A stretch of DNA of 64,000 nt, taken from Bacillota bacterium. Its GTDB lineage: Bacteria; Bacillota; Clostridia; Lachnospirales; Lachnospiraceae. Made by a program: the position numbers and the translations under genes. Positions 16,895 through 25,311 of this stretch are shown one piece after another; position 1 is the first letter of the stretch, and the number at the start of each line of letters is the position of its first letter. The stretch spans positions 124,001-188,000 of the forward strand of contig JAEZJV010000014.1 in assembly GCA_023415635.1 (NCBI GenBank), written 5' to 3'. A model generated the notes under the pieces. That model did no database searches. It worked only from the letters and a program-made list of their open reading frames with translations, and was not told where the DNA came from.

Positions 16895-18832
16895 ATGATA
16901 GAGTTAAGCGTAAACGGGCTTACGAAGTATTATGGAGCGAATAAAATATTTGAAGATATTTCATTTGAGGTCAAGACAGGAGAGAGAATTGGACTGATAG
17001 GGCAAAATGGCAGCGGTAAGACTACCATCATGAGAATACTGATGGGGAAGGAAGACTACCAGAGCGGTGAAATCAGTTTACGCAAGGGAAATCGGATCGG
17101 GTATCTTGATCAGATACCGGAATATGAGAAAGAATTCAGTGTAATGGATGTATTACGAATGGCCTTCGAACAGGTCTATAGACTGAAACGACTGATGGAA
17201 GAATTAGAACAAAAGATGGGCTTTCTCGCCGGAGAAGAGCTGGATAGGACAGTCGAGCAATATGCAGTAATCAGTGAGCAGTTTGAGTTTGGGCATGGTT
17301 ATGAAATTGAAACTAAGCTGGATAAGGTAATGGAGGGTCTGCAAATAAGTGCCCAGATGAGAGAACTGTCCTTTGAGAAGTTAAGTGGAGGAGAAAAGAC
17401 GAGAGTTATGCTGGCGAAAATCCTGTTGGAAGAGCCGGATATTCTGCTGCTGGATGAGCCTACCAATCATCTGGACTTGGTAACGATCGAGTGGCTGGAA
17501 GGCTTTTTAAAAGAATATAAAGGAGCGGTGTTGATTATCTCCCACGACAGGTATTTTCTTGATAGTATAGCAGACAGGATTATCGAGCTATTCAAAGATC
17601 ATATCGAAGCTTATCTGGGTAATTACAGCTACTACGTAGTGGAAAAGGAACGAAGATTCTTAATTGACCTGCGAAATTATGAAAATCAACAAAAGAAAAT
17701 TGAGCGCATGGAGAATCAGATAGAACGGTATAGAATCTGGGGAGTAATGCGTGATAGTGAGGTGATGTTCAAACGTGCGAAGGAACTGGAAAAACGATTG
17801 GAGAAGATTGAGGTATTGAGACGGCCGAGTTTCGAGCAGCGCAAGATACGATTGAACCGGAATTCTACAGGACGTTCAGGGAAAATGGTGCTGGAGGTAA
17901 AGAATTTATGTAAAAGCTTTGATGAACTCAGGCTTCTATCCGATATTAATTTCCAACTGCTATTTCAGGATAGTGCATGTATCATTGGGGAAAACGGAAG
18001 TGGTAAATCTACACTCTTGAAGCTGATATTAGGTGAATTGGAGGCAGATGAGGGCAGCATCAGACTCGGTGCACAGGTAGTTATCGGCTATCTGCCGCAG
18101 CAGGTAAGCTATCCGGATGAAGAACAGACTGTGCTGGAGTATTTTTCGCGTCTACACAACCTATCGGGAGGAGCTGCCAGAGCCCAGTTGGCTAAGGTGT
18201 TGTTCTGTAATGAGGACGTGAATAAAAAGATCAAGTTCCTGTCGGGTGGAGAGAAGAGCAGACTAAGGTTATGCTCACTAACCTTTACAGGTGTTAATTT
18301 TCTGATTCTTGATGAGCCGACAAATCATCTGGATGTAGACTCAAGAGAGGTATTAGAGGAGACCCTCTCCGAATTCGAGGGAACACTGCTTATGGTATCC
18401 CATGACAGATATTTTATCTCAAAACTGGCAGATAAAATCATTGCTATAGAAGATAGCTCCGTTTCAGTATATGAGGGGGATTATGAATATTACCAGTCGG
18501 AATATAAGAAGCTATTGGAGAAATACAGGGTAGCCGAACAGAATAATAAACAGCGACAGAAAGCCACACAGACTAAGACAGCAGGAAAAGATGTTTTATT
18601 TCATAGCTCTGTTAATACATTAAAAGTTCATCAGGAGAACATCTACAGTATCGAAGATTTCGAAAGGCTGATAGAGATAATTGAGAAGAAGCTACAGGAG
18701 CTACAGGTTAGTTTGAAGTTGTATGGCTCAGACGTCTATCGCTTGAATGAGCTTTATGAGGAAAAAACAAAATTGGAGGCAGAACTAGAAGATACCTATC
18801 ATCAATGGGGTAAATTGCAGATGCTCGTTTGA
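16895..18832 (+). CDS. ABC-F family ATPase, probable ribosome-protection (antibiotic resistance) type
   Basis: The product is a 645-residue soluble protein with two ABC modules and no membrane segments. Walker A motifs are GQNGSGKT (about residue 38) and GENGSGKS (about 368); signatures LSGGEKTR and LSGGEKSR are each followed by LDEPTNHLD. The linker between modules is long, helical and charged (ENQQKKIERMENQIERYR), and a further coiled segment ends the protein. ABC-F proteins bind the ribosomal E site; the attenuated leader argues for an antibiotic-responsive member. The ATG at 16895 follows TGGAGG; the frame to 16706 starts in the terminator and is rejected. Confidence 0.88.
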   Translation: MIELSVNGLTKYYGANKIFEDISFEVKTGERIGLIGQNGSGKTTIMRILMGKEDYQSGEISLRKGNRIGYLDQIPEYEKEFSVMDVLRMAFEQVYRLKRLMEELEQKMGFLAGEELDRTVEQYAVISEQFEFGHGYEIETKLDKVMEGLQISAQMRELSFEKLSGGEKTRVMLAKILLEEPDILLLDEPTNHLDLVTIEWLEGFLKEYKGAVLIISHDRYFLDSIADRIIELFKDHIEAYLGNYSYYVVEKERRFLIDLRNYENQQKKIERMENQIERYRIWGVMRDSEVMFKRAKELEKRLEKIEVLRRPSFEQRKIRLNRNSTGRSGKMVLEVKNLCKSFDELRLLSDINFQLLFQDSACIIGENGSGKSTLLKLILGELEADEGSIRLGAQVVIGYLPQQVSYPDEEQTVLEYFSRLHNLSGGAARAQLAKVLFCNEDVNKKIKFLSGGEKSRLRLCSLTFTGVNFLILDEPTNHLDVDSREVLEETLSEFEGTLLMVSHDRYFISKLADKIIAIEDSSVSVYEGDYEYYQSEYKKLLEKYRVAEQNNKQRQKATQTKTAGKDVLFHSSVNTLKVHQENIYSIEDFERLIEIIEKKLQELQVSLKLYGSDVYRLNELYEEKTKLEAELEDTYHQWGKLQMLV

Positions 18833-18939
18833 GACTATTGGTGGATGGACTTATCTATAAGTGGGCTAAAATAAAGGATGGATTTTTTGACATAATGGTT
18901 GTATAATCTTTTCGTATTATGATACAGATGGAGGCAATT

Positions 18940-20016
18940 TTGAAAACACAGGATTTTTATTATGACTTACCCGAAGAATTAATTGCTCAGGATCCCTTAG
19001 AGGATCGTTCCGGTTCCAGGTTATTGGTACTAGACAAGGTAACCGGTGCAATAGAGCATAGGATATTTCGACAGCTTACCCAGTATCTGCGTCCCAGTGA
19101 CTGCCTTGTGGTAAATAACACGAAGGTTATTCCGGCGCGTCTGATCGGAGAGAAGTGTCCTGCTTCGAATGCAGGAGCAGTACACAAAGACGGAGAGAAG
19201 CAGTTTACGGTGCAGGGAGCGAGGGTAGAGCTGTTATTATTAAAACGAAGAGATAATGACATCTGGGAGACTCTGGTAAAACCGGGGAAAAAGGCAAGGC
19301 CTGGTACCAAAATAAGCTTTGGTGCCGGTCTTTTGTCAGGTGAAATAACAGATATGCTGGAGGACGGAAATCGTCTTGTGAAGTTCACCTATCAGGGTAT
19401 TTTTGAAGAAATATTGGACCAGCTTGGTCAAATGCCGCTTCCACCTTATATTACGCATGAATTGGTTGATAAAAATCGTTATCAAACAGTTTATGCAAAA
19501 TTGGAAGGTTCGGCTGCGGCACCTACCGCAGGACTGCACTTTACCAGAGAACTATTAACGGAGATTGAGAAGCTGGGTATACCGATTGCTAATGTTACCT
19601 TACATGTTGGGCTAGGAACCTTCCGTCCCGTGAAGGTGGAGAATGTACTTGAGCATCACATGCATTCGGAATTTTATCAGGTTACAGAGGAAGCGGCAGC
19701 AATCATCAATGAGACCAAGAAAAAAGGGGGACGAGTGATCTGCGTAGGAACCACCAGCTGTAGAACCATAGAATCCGCAGCCGATGAAAAGGGTGAAGTA
19801 CATGCGGGCAGCGGCGATACTTCAATCTTTATATATCCCGGATACCGCTTTAAGGTATTGGATGCATTGATTACGAACTTTCATCTCCCGGAATCCACTC
19901 TAATGATGCTGGTGTCGGCACTGGCAGGTCGCGAGCATATTATGAATGCGTATGAAGCTGCTGTAGAGGAACGCTATCGCTTCTTCAGCTTTGGTGATGC
20001 AATGCTGATCCATTAA
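18940..20016 (+). CDS. queA: S-adenosylmethionine:tRNA ribosyltransferase-isomerase
   Basis: QueA transfers and isomerises the ribosyl group of SAM onto preQ1-tRNA, giving epoxyqueuosine in the wobble position of certain tRNAs. The 358-residue protein begins [19 protein letters not shown], which is the usual QueA N-terminus, and contains [16 protein letters not shown] and the C-terminal [11 protein letters not shown] place the start at TTG 18940, five bases after GGAGG; ATG at 18928 or 18919 would overlap or precede that site. It has no queuosine-related neighbour apart from itself here. Confidence 0.93.
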   Translation: MKTQDFYYDLPEELIAQDPLEDRSGSRLLVLDKVTGAIEHRIFRQLTQYLRPSDCLVVNNTKVIPARLIGEKCPASNAGAVHKDGEKQFTVQGARVELLLLKRRDNDIWETLVKPGKKARPGTKISFGAGLLSGEITDMLEDGNRLVKFTYQGIFEEILDQLGQMPLPPYITHELVDKNRYQTVYAKLEGSAAAPTAGLHFTRELLTEIEKLGIPIANVTLHVGLGTFRPVKVENVLEHHMHSEFYQVTEEAAAIINETKKKGGRVICVGTTSCRTIESAADEKGEVHAGSGDTSIFIYPGYRFKVLDALITNFHLPESTLMMLVSALAGREHIMNAYEAAVEERYRFFSFGDAMLIH

Positions 20017-20122
20017 ATCTATAAGAACATAACTCCGATTTCGGCATATGATAGGTGTATATAATAATAAAACTCAACCTTTCAGCTGTAAAAAAAAAAT
20101 AAAAATTTTTTAAAAATAACTA
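20017..20122. other. AT-rich spacer after queA
   Basis: About 100 bases with poly-A and poly-T runs but no clear hairpin; no gene is seen. The amt promoter follows directly. Confidence 0.5.
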
Positions 20123-20151
20123 TTGCAATTTGATAAAGACTGTGGTACACT
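20123..20151 (+). promoter_or_regulatory. Promoter of the amt leader
   Basis: TTGCAA (20123-20128) and an extended -10, TGGTACACT with hexamer at 20146-20151, are 17 bases apart. All three leader hairpins lie downstream of it, so they are transcribed as part of the amt leader. Confidence 0.6.
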
Positions 20152-20182
20152 CTCGTTTATAAATTTAATAGCGACGACAATG

Positions 20183-20212
20183 AAGTCAAAGCATATTGCT
20201 TTGACTTTTTTC
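20183..20212 (+). terminator. Terminator-like hairpin 1 of the amt leader
   Basis: AAGTCAAAGC and GCTTTGACTT form a perfect ten-base stem with loop ATATT, followed by TTTT and CG. Confidence 0.65.
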
Positions 20213-20228
20213 GTTTATGGCAAAGAGG

Positions 20229-20265
20229 TCAAAACAGAAACTAATAATTCTGTTTTGATTTTTTT
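20229..20265 (+). terminator. Terminator-like hairpin 2 of the amt leader
   Basis: TCAAAACAGAA and TTCTGTTTTGA form a perfect eleven-base stem with loop ACTAATAA, followed by seven T. It is the most convincing terminator of the three. Confidence 0.7.
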
Positions 20266-20278
20266 AATTAAGACAATG

Positions 20279-20311
20279 AAGTCAAAGCGGTTTTGCTTTG
20301 GCTTCTTTTCG
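20279..20311 (+). terminator. Terminator-like hairpin 3 of the amt leader
   Basis: AAGTCAAAGC and GCTTTGGCTT pair over ten bases with one wobble, loop GGTTTT, followed by CTTTTC. The 5' arm is identical to that of hairpin 1, so arms could be exchanged between the two. Confidence 0.55.
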
Positions 20312-20387
20312 TTTATTTGATTGGAAGGTTAAAAAGCACGTGTTGAGCGGGCTTTTCAATATAAAAAATTAACAGGAGGTATCATGT

Positions 20388-21740
20388 ATGGATGTGAAAG
20401 TAACCTTGGACACCTTATGGGTCCTAATAGCAGGAATTTTGGTATTTTTTATGAACTTGGGTTTTGCGTGTGTTGAAACCGGGTTTGCGAGATCCAAAAA
20501 TGCAGTAAACATTTTATCAAAGAATCTCATTGTATTTGCGGTATCCTCTCTAGGATTCCTATTGCTGGGCTTCGGATTTATGTTTGGAGATGGGAATGGT
20601 TTTATTGGAATGAGCGGTCTGTTTTTATTAAGTGGTGCCGATACTTCACCTGCTACGAATGACGCATATAAAGGAGTATATTCTGCATTATCCTGGACTG
20701 GAGTTCCCTTATATGCCAAATTCTTCTTTCAGCTTGTTTTCTGTGGAACAGCTGCTACCATCGTATCAGGTGCGGTTGCTGAACGTATTAAGTATATCTC
20801 CTTTATCGTATTTTCCTTTATACTTACCTTAGTAATCTACCCAATTATCGGACATTGGATTTGGGGTGGCGGTTTCCTGGCACAGATGGGATTTTTTGAT
20901 TTTGCCGGTGATACAGTAGTCCATTCTGTAGGTGGTTGGGCTGCCTTGGCAGGTGTTATTGTTTTAGGACCAAGAGTCGGTAAATACACCAAGGATAAAA
21001 AGATAAATCCTATTCCTGGTCATAATATGAGCTTGGCAGTTATTGGTCTGTTTGTTCTTTGGTTGGGTTGGTTCGGCTTCAATCCAGGCTCCACCATGGC
21101 AGCAGATCCGACAGCTATTTCCCATATTCTGATGACTACTAATACAGCTGCAATTGTTGCGGTATTAACTTCTACAGCAACCTCATGGATTATCATTGGT
21201 AAACCGGATCTTGGTATGACAATCAATGGTTGTCTAGCTGGACTTGTTGCCATTACAGGCAGTTGTGCTTTTGTTAGTGTAACCAGTTCCATAATCATTG
21301 GTGCAATTGCAGGTGTTATTGTAGTAATTGCGGTAATGATGTTTGATAAGTTAAAGCTGGATGATCCGGTAGGTGCATTGGCTGTTCACTTGATTAACGG
21401 TATCTTTGGAACCTTGGCAGTTGGTTTATTCGCGGAGGATGGTATCACTGGAGTCGCAACGGGCAATGGGTTATTTTATGGTGGAGGCCTTAATCTCTTA
21501 GGTGTTCAGGCACTAGGTATTCTTACAGTAGGTGCATTTACCTTTGCGTCTTCTTTGATCGTGTGGTTCTTAATTAAGAAGACCATAGGGCTCAGGGTAT
21601 CGGTACGTGAAGAAATCGAAGGACTTGATATTCACGAGCATGGTAATCAGGCATATCCGGAATTTCCTGCAAGAAAGCAGACCTATACCTTATTGGTGAA
21701 GGATATTCATGCAGATGAGAAGGAACGAAGGATATATTAA
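20388..21740 (+). CDS. amt: Ammonium transporter (Amt/MEP/Rh family)
   Basis: The product is a 450-residue integral membrane protein with about eleven transmembrane segments that conducts ammonium or ammonia. Family features seen: GFACVETGFARSKNAVNIL, GAVAERIKYISFI, VVHSVGGWAAL with the first pore histidine, and VGALAVHLINGIFGT with the second. The C-terminal tail after the last segment is cytoplasmic and would contact PII protein. AGGAGG lies eight bases before the ATG. It is followed by glnK, and its leader carries three transcription-terminator-like hairpins. Confidence 0.95.
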   Translation: MDVKVTLDTLWVLIAGILVFFMNLGFACVETGFARSKNAVNILSKNLIVFAVSSLGFLLLGFGFMFGDGNGFIGMSGLFLLSGADTSPATNDAYKGVYSALSWTGVPLYAKFFFQLVFCGTAATIVSGAVAERIKYISFIVFSFILTLVIYPIIGHWIWGGGFLAQMGFFDFAGDTVVHSVGGWAALAGVIVLGPRVGKYTKDKKINPIPGHNMSLAVIGLFVLWLGWFGFNPGSTMAADPTAISHILMTTNTAAIVAVLTSTATSWIIIGKPDLGMTINGCLAGLVAITGSCAFVSVTSSIIIGAIAGVIVVIAVMMFDKLKLDDPVGALAVHLINGIFGTLAVGLFAEDGITGVATGNGLFYGGGLNLLGVQALGILTVGAFTFASSLIVWFLIKKTIGLRVSVREEIEGLDIHEHGNQAYPEFPARKQTYTLLVKDIHADEKERRIY

Positions 21741-21868
21741 TTGTTTAAAAATATCAATAAGATTAAGGTATCAAAAGGAACTATCTAACTTCTAGGTACC
21801 TATATTGCAAAACTAACCAGAAATTATTGAAGAGCCTTTGACACCTTTAAAAATAAGGAGGATATTTT

Positions 21869-22213
21869 ATGAAGCATATTAAGGCAATTATACAGCCTGA
21901 TAAACTGGCTGATGTCAGAGCGGGTTTAGAAAAGACAAAATGCTACCGTGGAATTATCATTACTGATATCATGGGTCAGGGAACCCAGAAGGGCATTATC
22001 CAAGCATGGAGAGGTGAAAAATTCAGTACGGATTTGATTCCTAAGATAGAAATTGATTTAATCGTAATGGATGAAGACGTAAATGAGATTGTGAAGATTA
22101 TCTTTGAAAATGCTCGTAGTGGAGAAATCGGAGACGGTAAGATATTCATTTACAATGTGGAAGAAGCGATCAGAATCAGAACAGGCGAAAAAGGAAACAG
22201 TGCTCTGGAATAA
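21869..22213 (+). CDS. glnK: PII nitrogen regulatory protein, GlnK type
   Basis: The product is a 114-residue PII-family trimeric signal protein that senses ATP/ADP and 2-oxoglutarate and blocks the neighbouring ammonium channel when nitrogen is sufficient. The N-terminus KHIKAIIQPDKLADV and C-terminal GDGKIFIYNVEEAIRIRTGE match the family. In the T-loop the sequence runs AWRGEKFSTD, so the position of the uridylylated tyrosine of enteric PII is phenylalanine; control by uridylylation is therefore unlikely. AAGGAGG precedes the ATG. It follows amt on the same strand, the usual pairing. Confidence 0.93.
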   Translation: MKHIKAIIQPDKLADVRAGLEKTKCYRGIIITDIMGQGTQKGIIQAWRGEKFSTDLIPKIEIDLIVMDEDVNEIVKIIFENARSGEIGDGKIFIYNVEEAIRIRTGEKGNSALE

Positions 22214-22238
22214 TATGTTTTAAGATAATCAGACATAG

Positions 22239-22308
22239 ATCCGAGAGAAATTCCAAGAAATTCCTCCGCTGACTTGGCAGGAAGAATGGAAATTTCTCTC
22301 GGATTTTA
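22239..22308 (+). terminator. Intrinsic terminator after amt-glnK
   Basis: ATCCGAGAGAAATTCC and GGAAATTTCTCTCGGAT pair as outer arms, with an inner TTCCT/AGGAA stem, followed by TTTTATC. Confidence 0.75.
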
Positions 22309-22355
22309 TCTAATTTTGAAGGTAAATATTAACTATTATGAACCGCAGAAATTGA

Positions 22356-23756
22356 TTATTTTGACATCTTGGCAAGAATGCTTCTTGCTACGCTGATGCC
22401 GTTGGCAGACGCCTGCTGCAAACCTCTGGTTACAGCTGCCCCGTCTCCTATAGCACGGAGACCTTCAATACTGGTCTCAAAATCGGTATTTACCACGACC
22501 TTATTGGAATAGAATTTTACCTCAACCCCGTAAAGAAGGGTCTCATCGCTGGCAATACCGGGTGTAACCTTATCGAGAGCAAGGATCATTTCTTTAATAT
22601 CGACCATAATTCTGTGAGGGAATACCAGTGATAAATCACCGGGTATTGCATCCTTTAGGGTGGGAATTAGATTGTTTCTGCAAAGACGTTCCTCCGTAGT
22701 TCTTCTGCCTCTCTGGAAATCACCGAAGGTCTGTACTAGGATTCTGCCACCACAAAGCATATTGCTTAACTGGGCGATGTGTTTGCCGTATTCAATGGGT
22801 GTCTTGAAGGGTTTCGTAAAGTTCTTGGACACCAGAATAGCAAAGTTGGTATTATTGGTCTTGAATTCTTTGGATTTATAGGCATGTCCGTTGACAACAG
22901 CCAGATTATTCTCGTAATATTCTGTTGCTACCTCACCGGAGGGGTTTGTACAGAAGGTTCGTACCTTGTCATCGAAGGTAGGAGTATAATATACCAATTT
23001 CGCTTCATAGAGATTTTTATTCAGGAATTCCATGACCTCGTCACGAACCTCGACTCTAACACCAATATCAACTGTACCGACCTTTGTCTCAATTCCATGT
23101 TCCTTACAGATATGATTAAACCAGTCTGAGCCTTCACGACCAATGGCAGATACAATCTCCTCTGCATAATAGGTATCTCCCTTAGAGGTGATGATACCCA
23201 TAACCTTTTTCTCCTCAATGATGATATCCATGACCATTGTATTAAAAATCATCTCTACACCGGCAGCCAGCAGATACTCCTGAAGTCGGGTATAGATTTT
23301 ATAGCCCTCTTCTGTACCGAGATGGCGGATCGGACATTCGATGAGCTTTAGGTTCGCATTAATCGCTCGCCTTCTGATTTCGCGGATTTCTGCTTCCTTA
23401 TCTACACCATATACATTGGTATCTGCACCAAACTTCAGATAAATATCGTCCGATTCCTTAATTAGCTCCATAGCTCTGTAATAGCCCAGAATATCCGGAA
23501 GATTACCGCCCACATCGGGGGATAGGGATAGCTTTCCGTCAGAAAATGCTCCTGCTCCAGCGAAGCCTGTGGTGATTGCACAGGGCTGACAGCCGATACA
23601 TTGCTTTGTGGTTCTTTTCGGGCACATTCTTTTCTCTATGGGACGACCCTTCTCAACCATCAATATCCTTAGATTTTTATTCTTTTGAATAAGCTCATAA
23701 GCACAAAAAATACCGGATGGACCGGCTCCAATGATTATGACGTCGTAATTTGACAT
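22356..23756 (-). CDS. FAD-dependent dehydrogenase (COG2509-like)
   Basis: The product is a 466-residue flavoprotein. It opens with the Rossmann motif VIIIGAGPSGIFCAYEL, then a cysteine-rich segment CPKRTTKQCIGCQPC at about residues 46-60, then GFAGAGAFSDGKLSL, and ends with AIGDGAAVTRGLQQASANG, the second FAD contact. Proteins of this type are annotated as uncharacterised FAD-dependent dehydrogenases; the cysteine cluster suggests a metal or Fe-S site. I use the ATG at 23756, eight bases after AAGGAG, instead of the GTG at 23765, which touches the ribosome site. Its substrate is unknown. Confidence 0.85.
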   Translation of the reverse strand: MSNYDVIIIGAGPSGIFCAYELIQKNKNLRILMVEKGRPIEKRMCPKRTTKQCIGCQPCAITTGFAGAGAFSDGKLSLSPDVGGNLPDILGYYRAMELIKESDDIYLKFGADTNVYGVDKEAEIREIRRRAINANLKLIECPIRHLGTEEGYKIYTRLQEYLLAAGVEMIFNTMVMDIIIEEKKVMGIITSKGDTYYAEEIVSAIGREGSDWFNHICKEHGIETKVGTVDIGVRVEVRDEVMEFLNKNLYEAKLVYYTPTFDDKVRTFCTNPSGEVATEYYENNLAVVNGHAYKSKEFKTNNTNFAILVSKNFTKPFKTPIEYGKHIAQLSNMLCGGRILVQTFGDFQRGRRTTEERLCRNNLIPTLKDAIPGDLSLVFPHRIMVDIKEMILALDKVTPGIASDETLLYGVEVKFYSNKVVVNTDFETSIEGLRAIGDGAAVTRGLQQASANGISVARSILAKMSK

Positions 23757-23908
23757 CCACAACACTCCTTAATTTATATATAATTGCCAGATTATTTCTT
23801 AGTGGAACTGCTGACTAAATCAGTGCCGGATAGCGGACTATTCGATAAAAGTCGGTGTTCTTACCCAATGATAATTCTATCATAATTGATATTATTATAC
23901 AAGAAGAT

Positions 23909-24691
23909 CTAGATCATACCATAGTGTTCCAATGCATATTGGATGCCGCCTTCATCCACATCCAAAGTAACAAAGCTTGCGATATCCTTAATAGCTTGCG
24001 GTGCATTTCCCATGACTATGGATTGCTTGGCGTATTGCAGCATCGGCAGATCATTTTCGCTGTCTCCAAAGGCAAAGGTATTCTCCAAAGGAATAGTAAG
24101 ATGCTTGATCAGAAACTGAATTCCGCTGGCTTTGGAGAAGCCCTTCGGTACGATTTCATAGAGCTTATGGTTACGGTCAATGAAATCAAAATGCTCCGCA
24201 TATTTTTCCTGAAATATCTTATTTATAGCTTCCGAGGAAGACCAGATACAAAATTTGTCAATCACAATTGTGTGATCATCCCAGCTTCCGGTCGGAAAAC
24301 CGTTCTCGTCATGATAATCACGTACCTTCTTAATAATCGGATTAGTGGTATCATCATAATAGACTGTATCTGAGCCTTCGAGAACCGCATCAATCCCAAG
24401 CTCACGTAAATCAGTAATCAACCTTTTTGTAAGCTCCTCCGGTATAAAATTCTGTAAAAGAATATGATCATGATAGGATATATAGGTTCCGCAGCCGCAC
24501 ACAAAACCGTCAAAGTCAAGCTCTAATATCTCAAGCGGTATAGCCGATATAACCCTGCCGGTGTTAATAAAAGCAAGATGTCCATTGGCTTGCGCTCTTT
24601 TAATTGCATTCTTAGTACTCTCGGAAATGGTATAGGTTCTATGACTTAAGATTGTTCCGTCAATATCAAAAAATAGTATTTTTCTGTCCAT
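23909..24691 (-). CDS. HAD-superfamily Cof-type phosphatase
   Basis: The product is a 260-residue HAD hydrolase of the Cof/YbjI group, cytoplasmic enzymes that dephosphorylate sugar phosphates and related metabolites. The motifs are present: FFDIDGTI at residues 6-13 with both catalytic aspartates, INTGR at about 41, and GDSENDLPML at about 208-217. The cap lies between motifs II and III. AAGGAG lies upstream of the ATG on the reverse strand and a promoter at 24748-24776. The flavoprotein gene lies downstream on the same strand, 152 bases away. Confidence 0.92.
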   Translation of the reverse strand: MDRKILFFDIDGTILSHRTYTISESTKNAIKRAQANGHLAFINTGRVISAIPLEILELDFDGFVCGCGTYISYHDHILLQNFIPEELTKRLITDLRELGIDAVLEGSDTVYYDDTTNPIIKKVRDYHDENGFPTGSWDDHTIVIDKFCIWSSSEAINKIFQEKYAEHFDFIDRNHKLYEIVPKGFSKASGIQFLIKHLTIPLENTFAFGDSENDLPMLQYAKQSIVMGNAPQAIKDIASFVTLDVDEGGIQYALEHYGMI

Positions 24692-24747
24692 GGTATTCTC
24701 CTTATGTAAAGCCTTTGTGTATGGATGATTTTCAGAGCATCAAACTT

Positions 24748-24776
24748 AGCATATAATAATCCAAATCAAATGTCAA
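24748..24776 (-). promoter_or_regulatory. Promoter of the HAD phosphatase gene
   Basis: On the reverse strand TTGACA (24776-24771) and TATGCT (24753-24748) are 17 bases apart, about 60 bases before the start codon. Confidence 0.55.
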
Positions 24777-24820
24777 AGTTAATCAACGAACAAGCAAAGT
24801 TAATTAGCGGAAAATGGCTA

Positions 24821-24849
24821 TTGACAATCTGAAAAAAGTCGATTAAGAT
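24821..24849 (+). promoter_or_regulatory. Promoter of the pheST T-box transcript
   Basis: TTGACA (24821-24826) and TAAGAT (24844-24849) are separated by 17 bases. The start would be near 24856, just before the T-box stem I. Confidence 0.75.
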
Positions 24850-24856
24850 ATGTTAA

Positions 24857-25140
24857 ATGATAAAAACTATGAAGGTGAATGCAGTAGGATATATTTTCCC
24901 GCCAGAGAGAGCTTGCCACCGGCTGAGAGCAGGTTTAGGGTTCGGATATATCTCGAAGTTCGGCACCGGAGTTGCTTTTAAGATATCAGATTGCAGGAGA
25001 TGAGATGCTTCATTGGGTGTAACTGATAAAAGAAAGGCCGGAGCAGTTCCGTTATGACTGTTGAGGAGTCTAAGCTTTAGGCTCGAACCTGGGTGGTACC
25101 ACGATGCTTTCGTCCCTTTTTGGGCGGGAGCTTTTTTTAT
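24857..25140 (+). ncRNA. T-box riboswitch, Phe specificity, with terminator
   Basis: This is a T-box leader that senses uncharged tRNA-Phe and controls pheS-pheT by antitermination. Seen: a basal helix GGTG (24874-24877) with CACC (24964-24967), the AGTA of the specifier loop (24883-24886), the AGAGAGC and CTGAGAGC apical elements, and the T-box core GGTGGTACCACG at 25092-25103. The codon TTC at 24959-24961, followed by a purine and opposite AGTA, is the likely specifier; it fits the downstream gene. A terminator stem with a GGGCGGGAGC 3' arm and seven T ends near 25138. Confidence 0.93.
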
Positions 25141-25311
25141 TACCTCGGAGGGTTCTTTAAGCTTATAAACTAATCATAGTACTCCGTGCAGGAGGTGCAG
25201 GCATTCTTATGGTAGGGGATATTATCGCTCAAGTACGCTTGTCGTACGTAGATCTTGCTCTTAAAGCAATGTTGTATTTGATACAGGAGAATTCAAATAG
25301 GAGGAATGAAT
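25141..25311. other. Spacer between T-box terminator and pheS
   Basis: About 170 bases with no gene. The short palindromic GTACG motifs around 25235-25248 are noted, but no function is evident. AGGAGG for pheS is at 25299-25304. Confidence 0.4.

Larger units (their letters stand above)
20176..20316 (+). repeat. Direct repeat pair in the amt leader
   Basis: GACAATGAAGTCAAAGC occurs at 20176-20192 and again at 20272-20288, each followed by a short loop, GCTTTG(A/G)CTT, a T-rich tail and CGTTTAT. The unit is about 42 bases long and its two copies bracket a different hairpin. Confidence 0.8.

Noticed and set aside
18887..18907. TTGACA followed by TATAAT upstream of queA
   Set aside because: The two hexamers are only nine bases apart, so they cannot form one promoter; the TATAAT might work with a poor -35, but this was not called.
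20183..20311. ANTAR-responsive tandem hairpins in the amt leader
   Set aside because: The loops are ATATT, ACTAATAA and GGTTTT; none is a hexaloop with A first and G fourth, as ANTAR targets need.
20123..20320. 65-codon open frame across the amt leader
   Set aside because: It runs through all three hairpins, lies on the promoter, has no ribosome site and its protein is the translation of the repeats.
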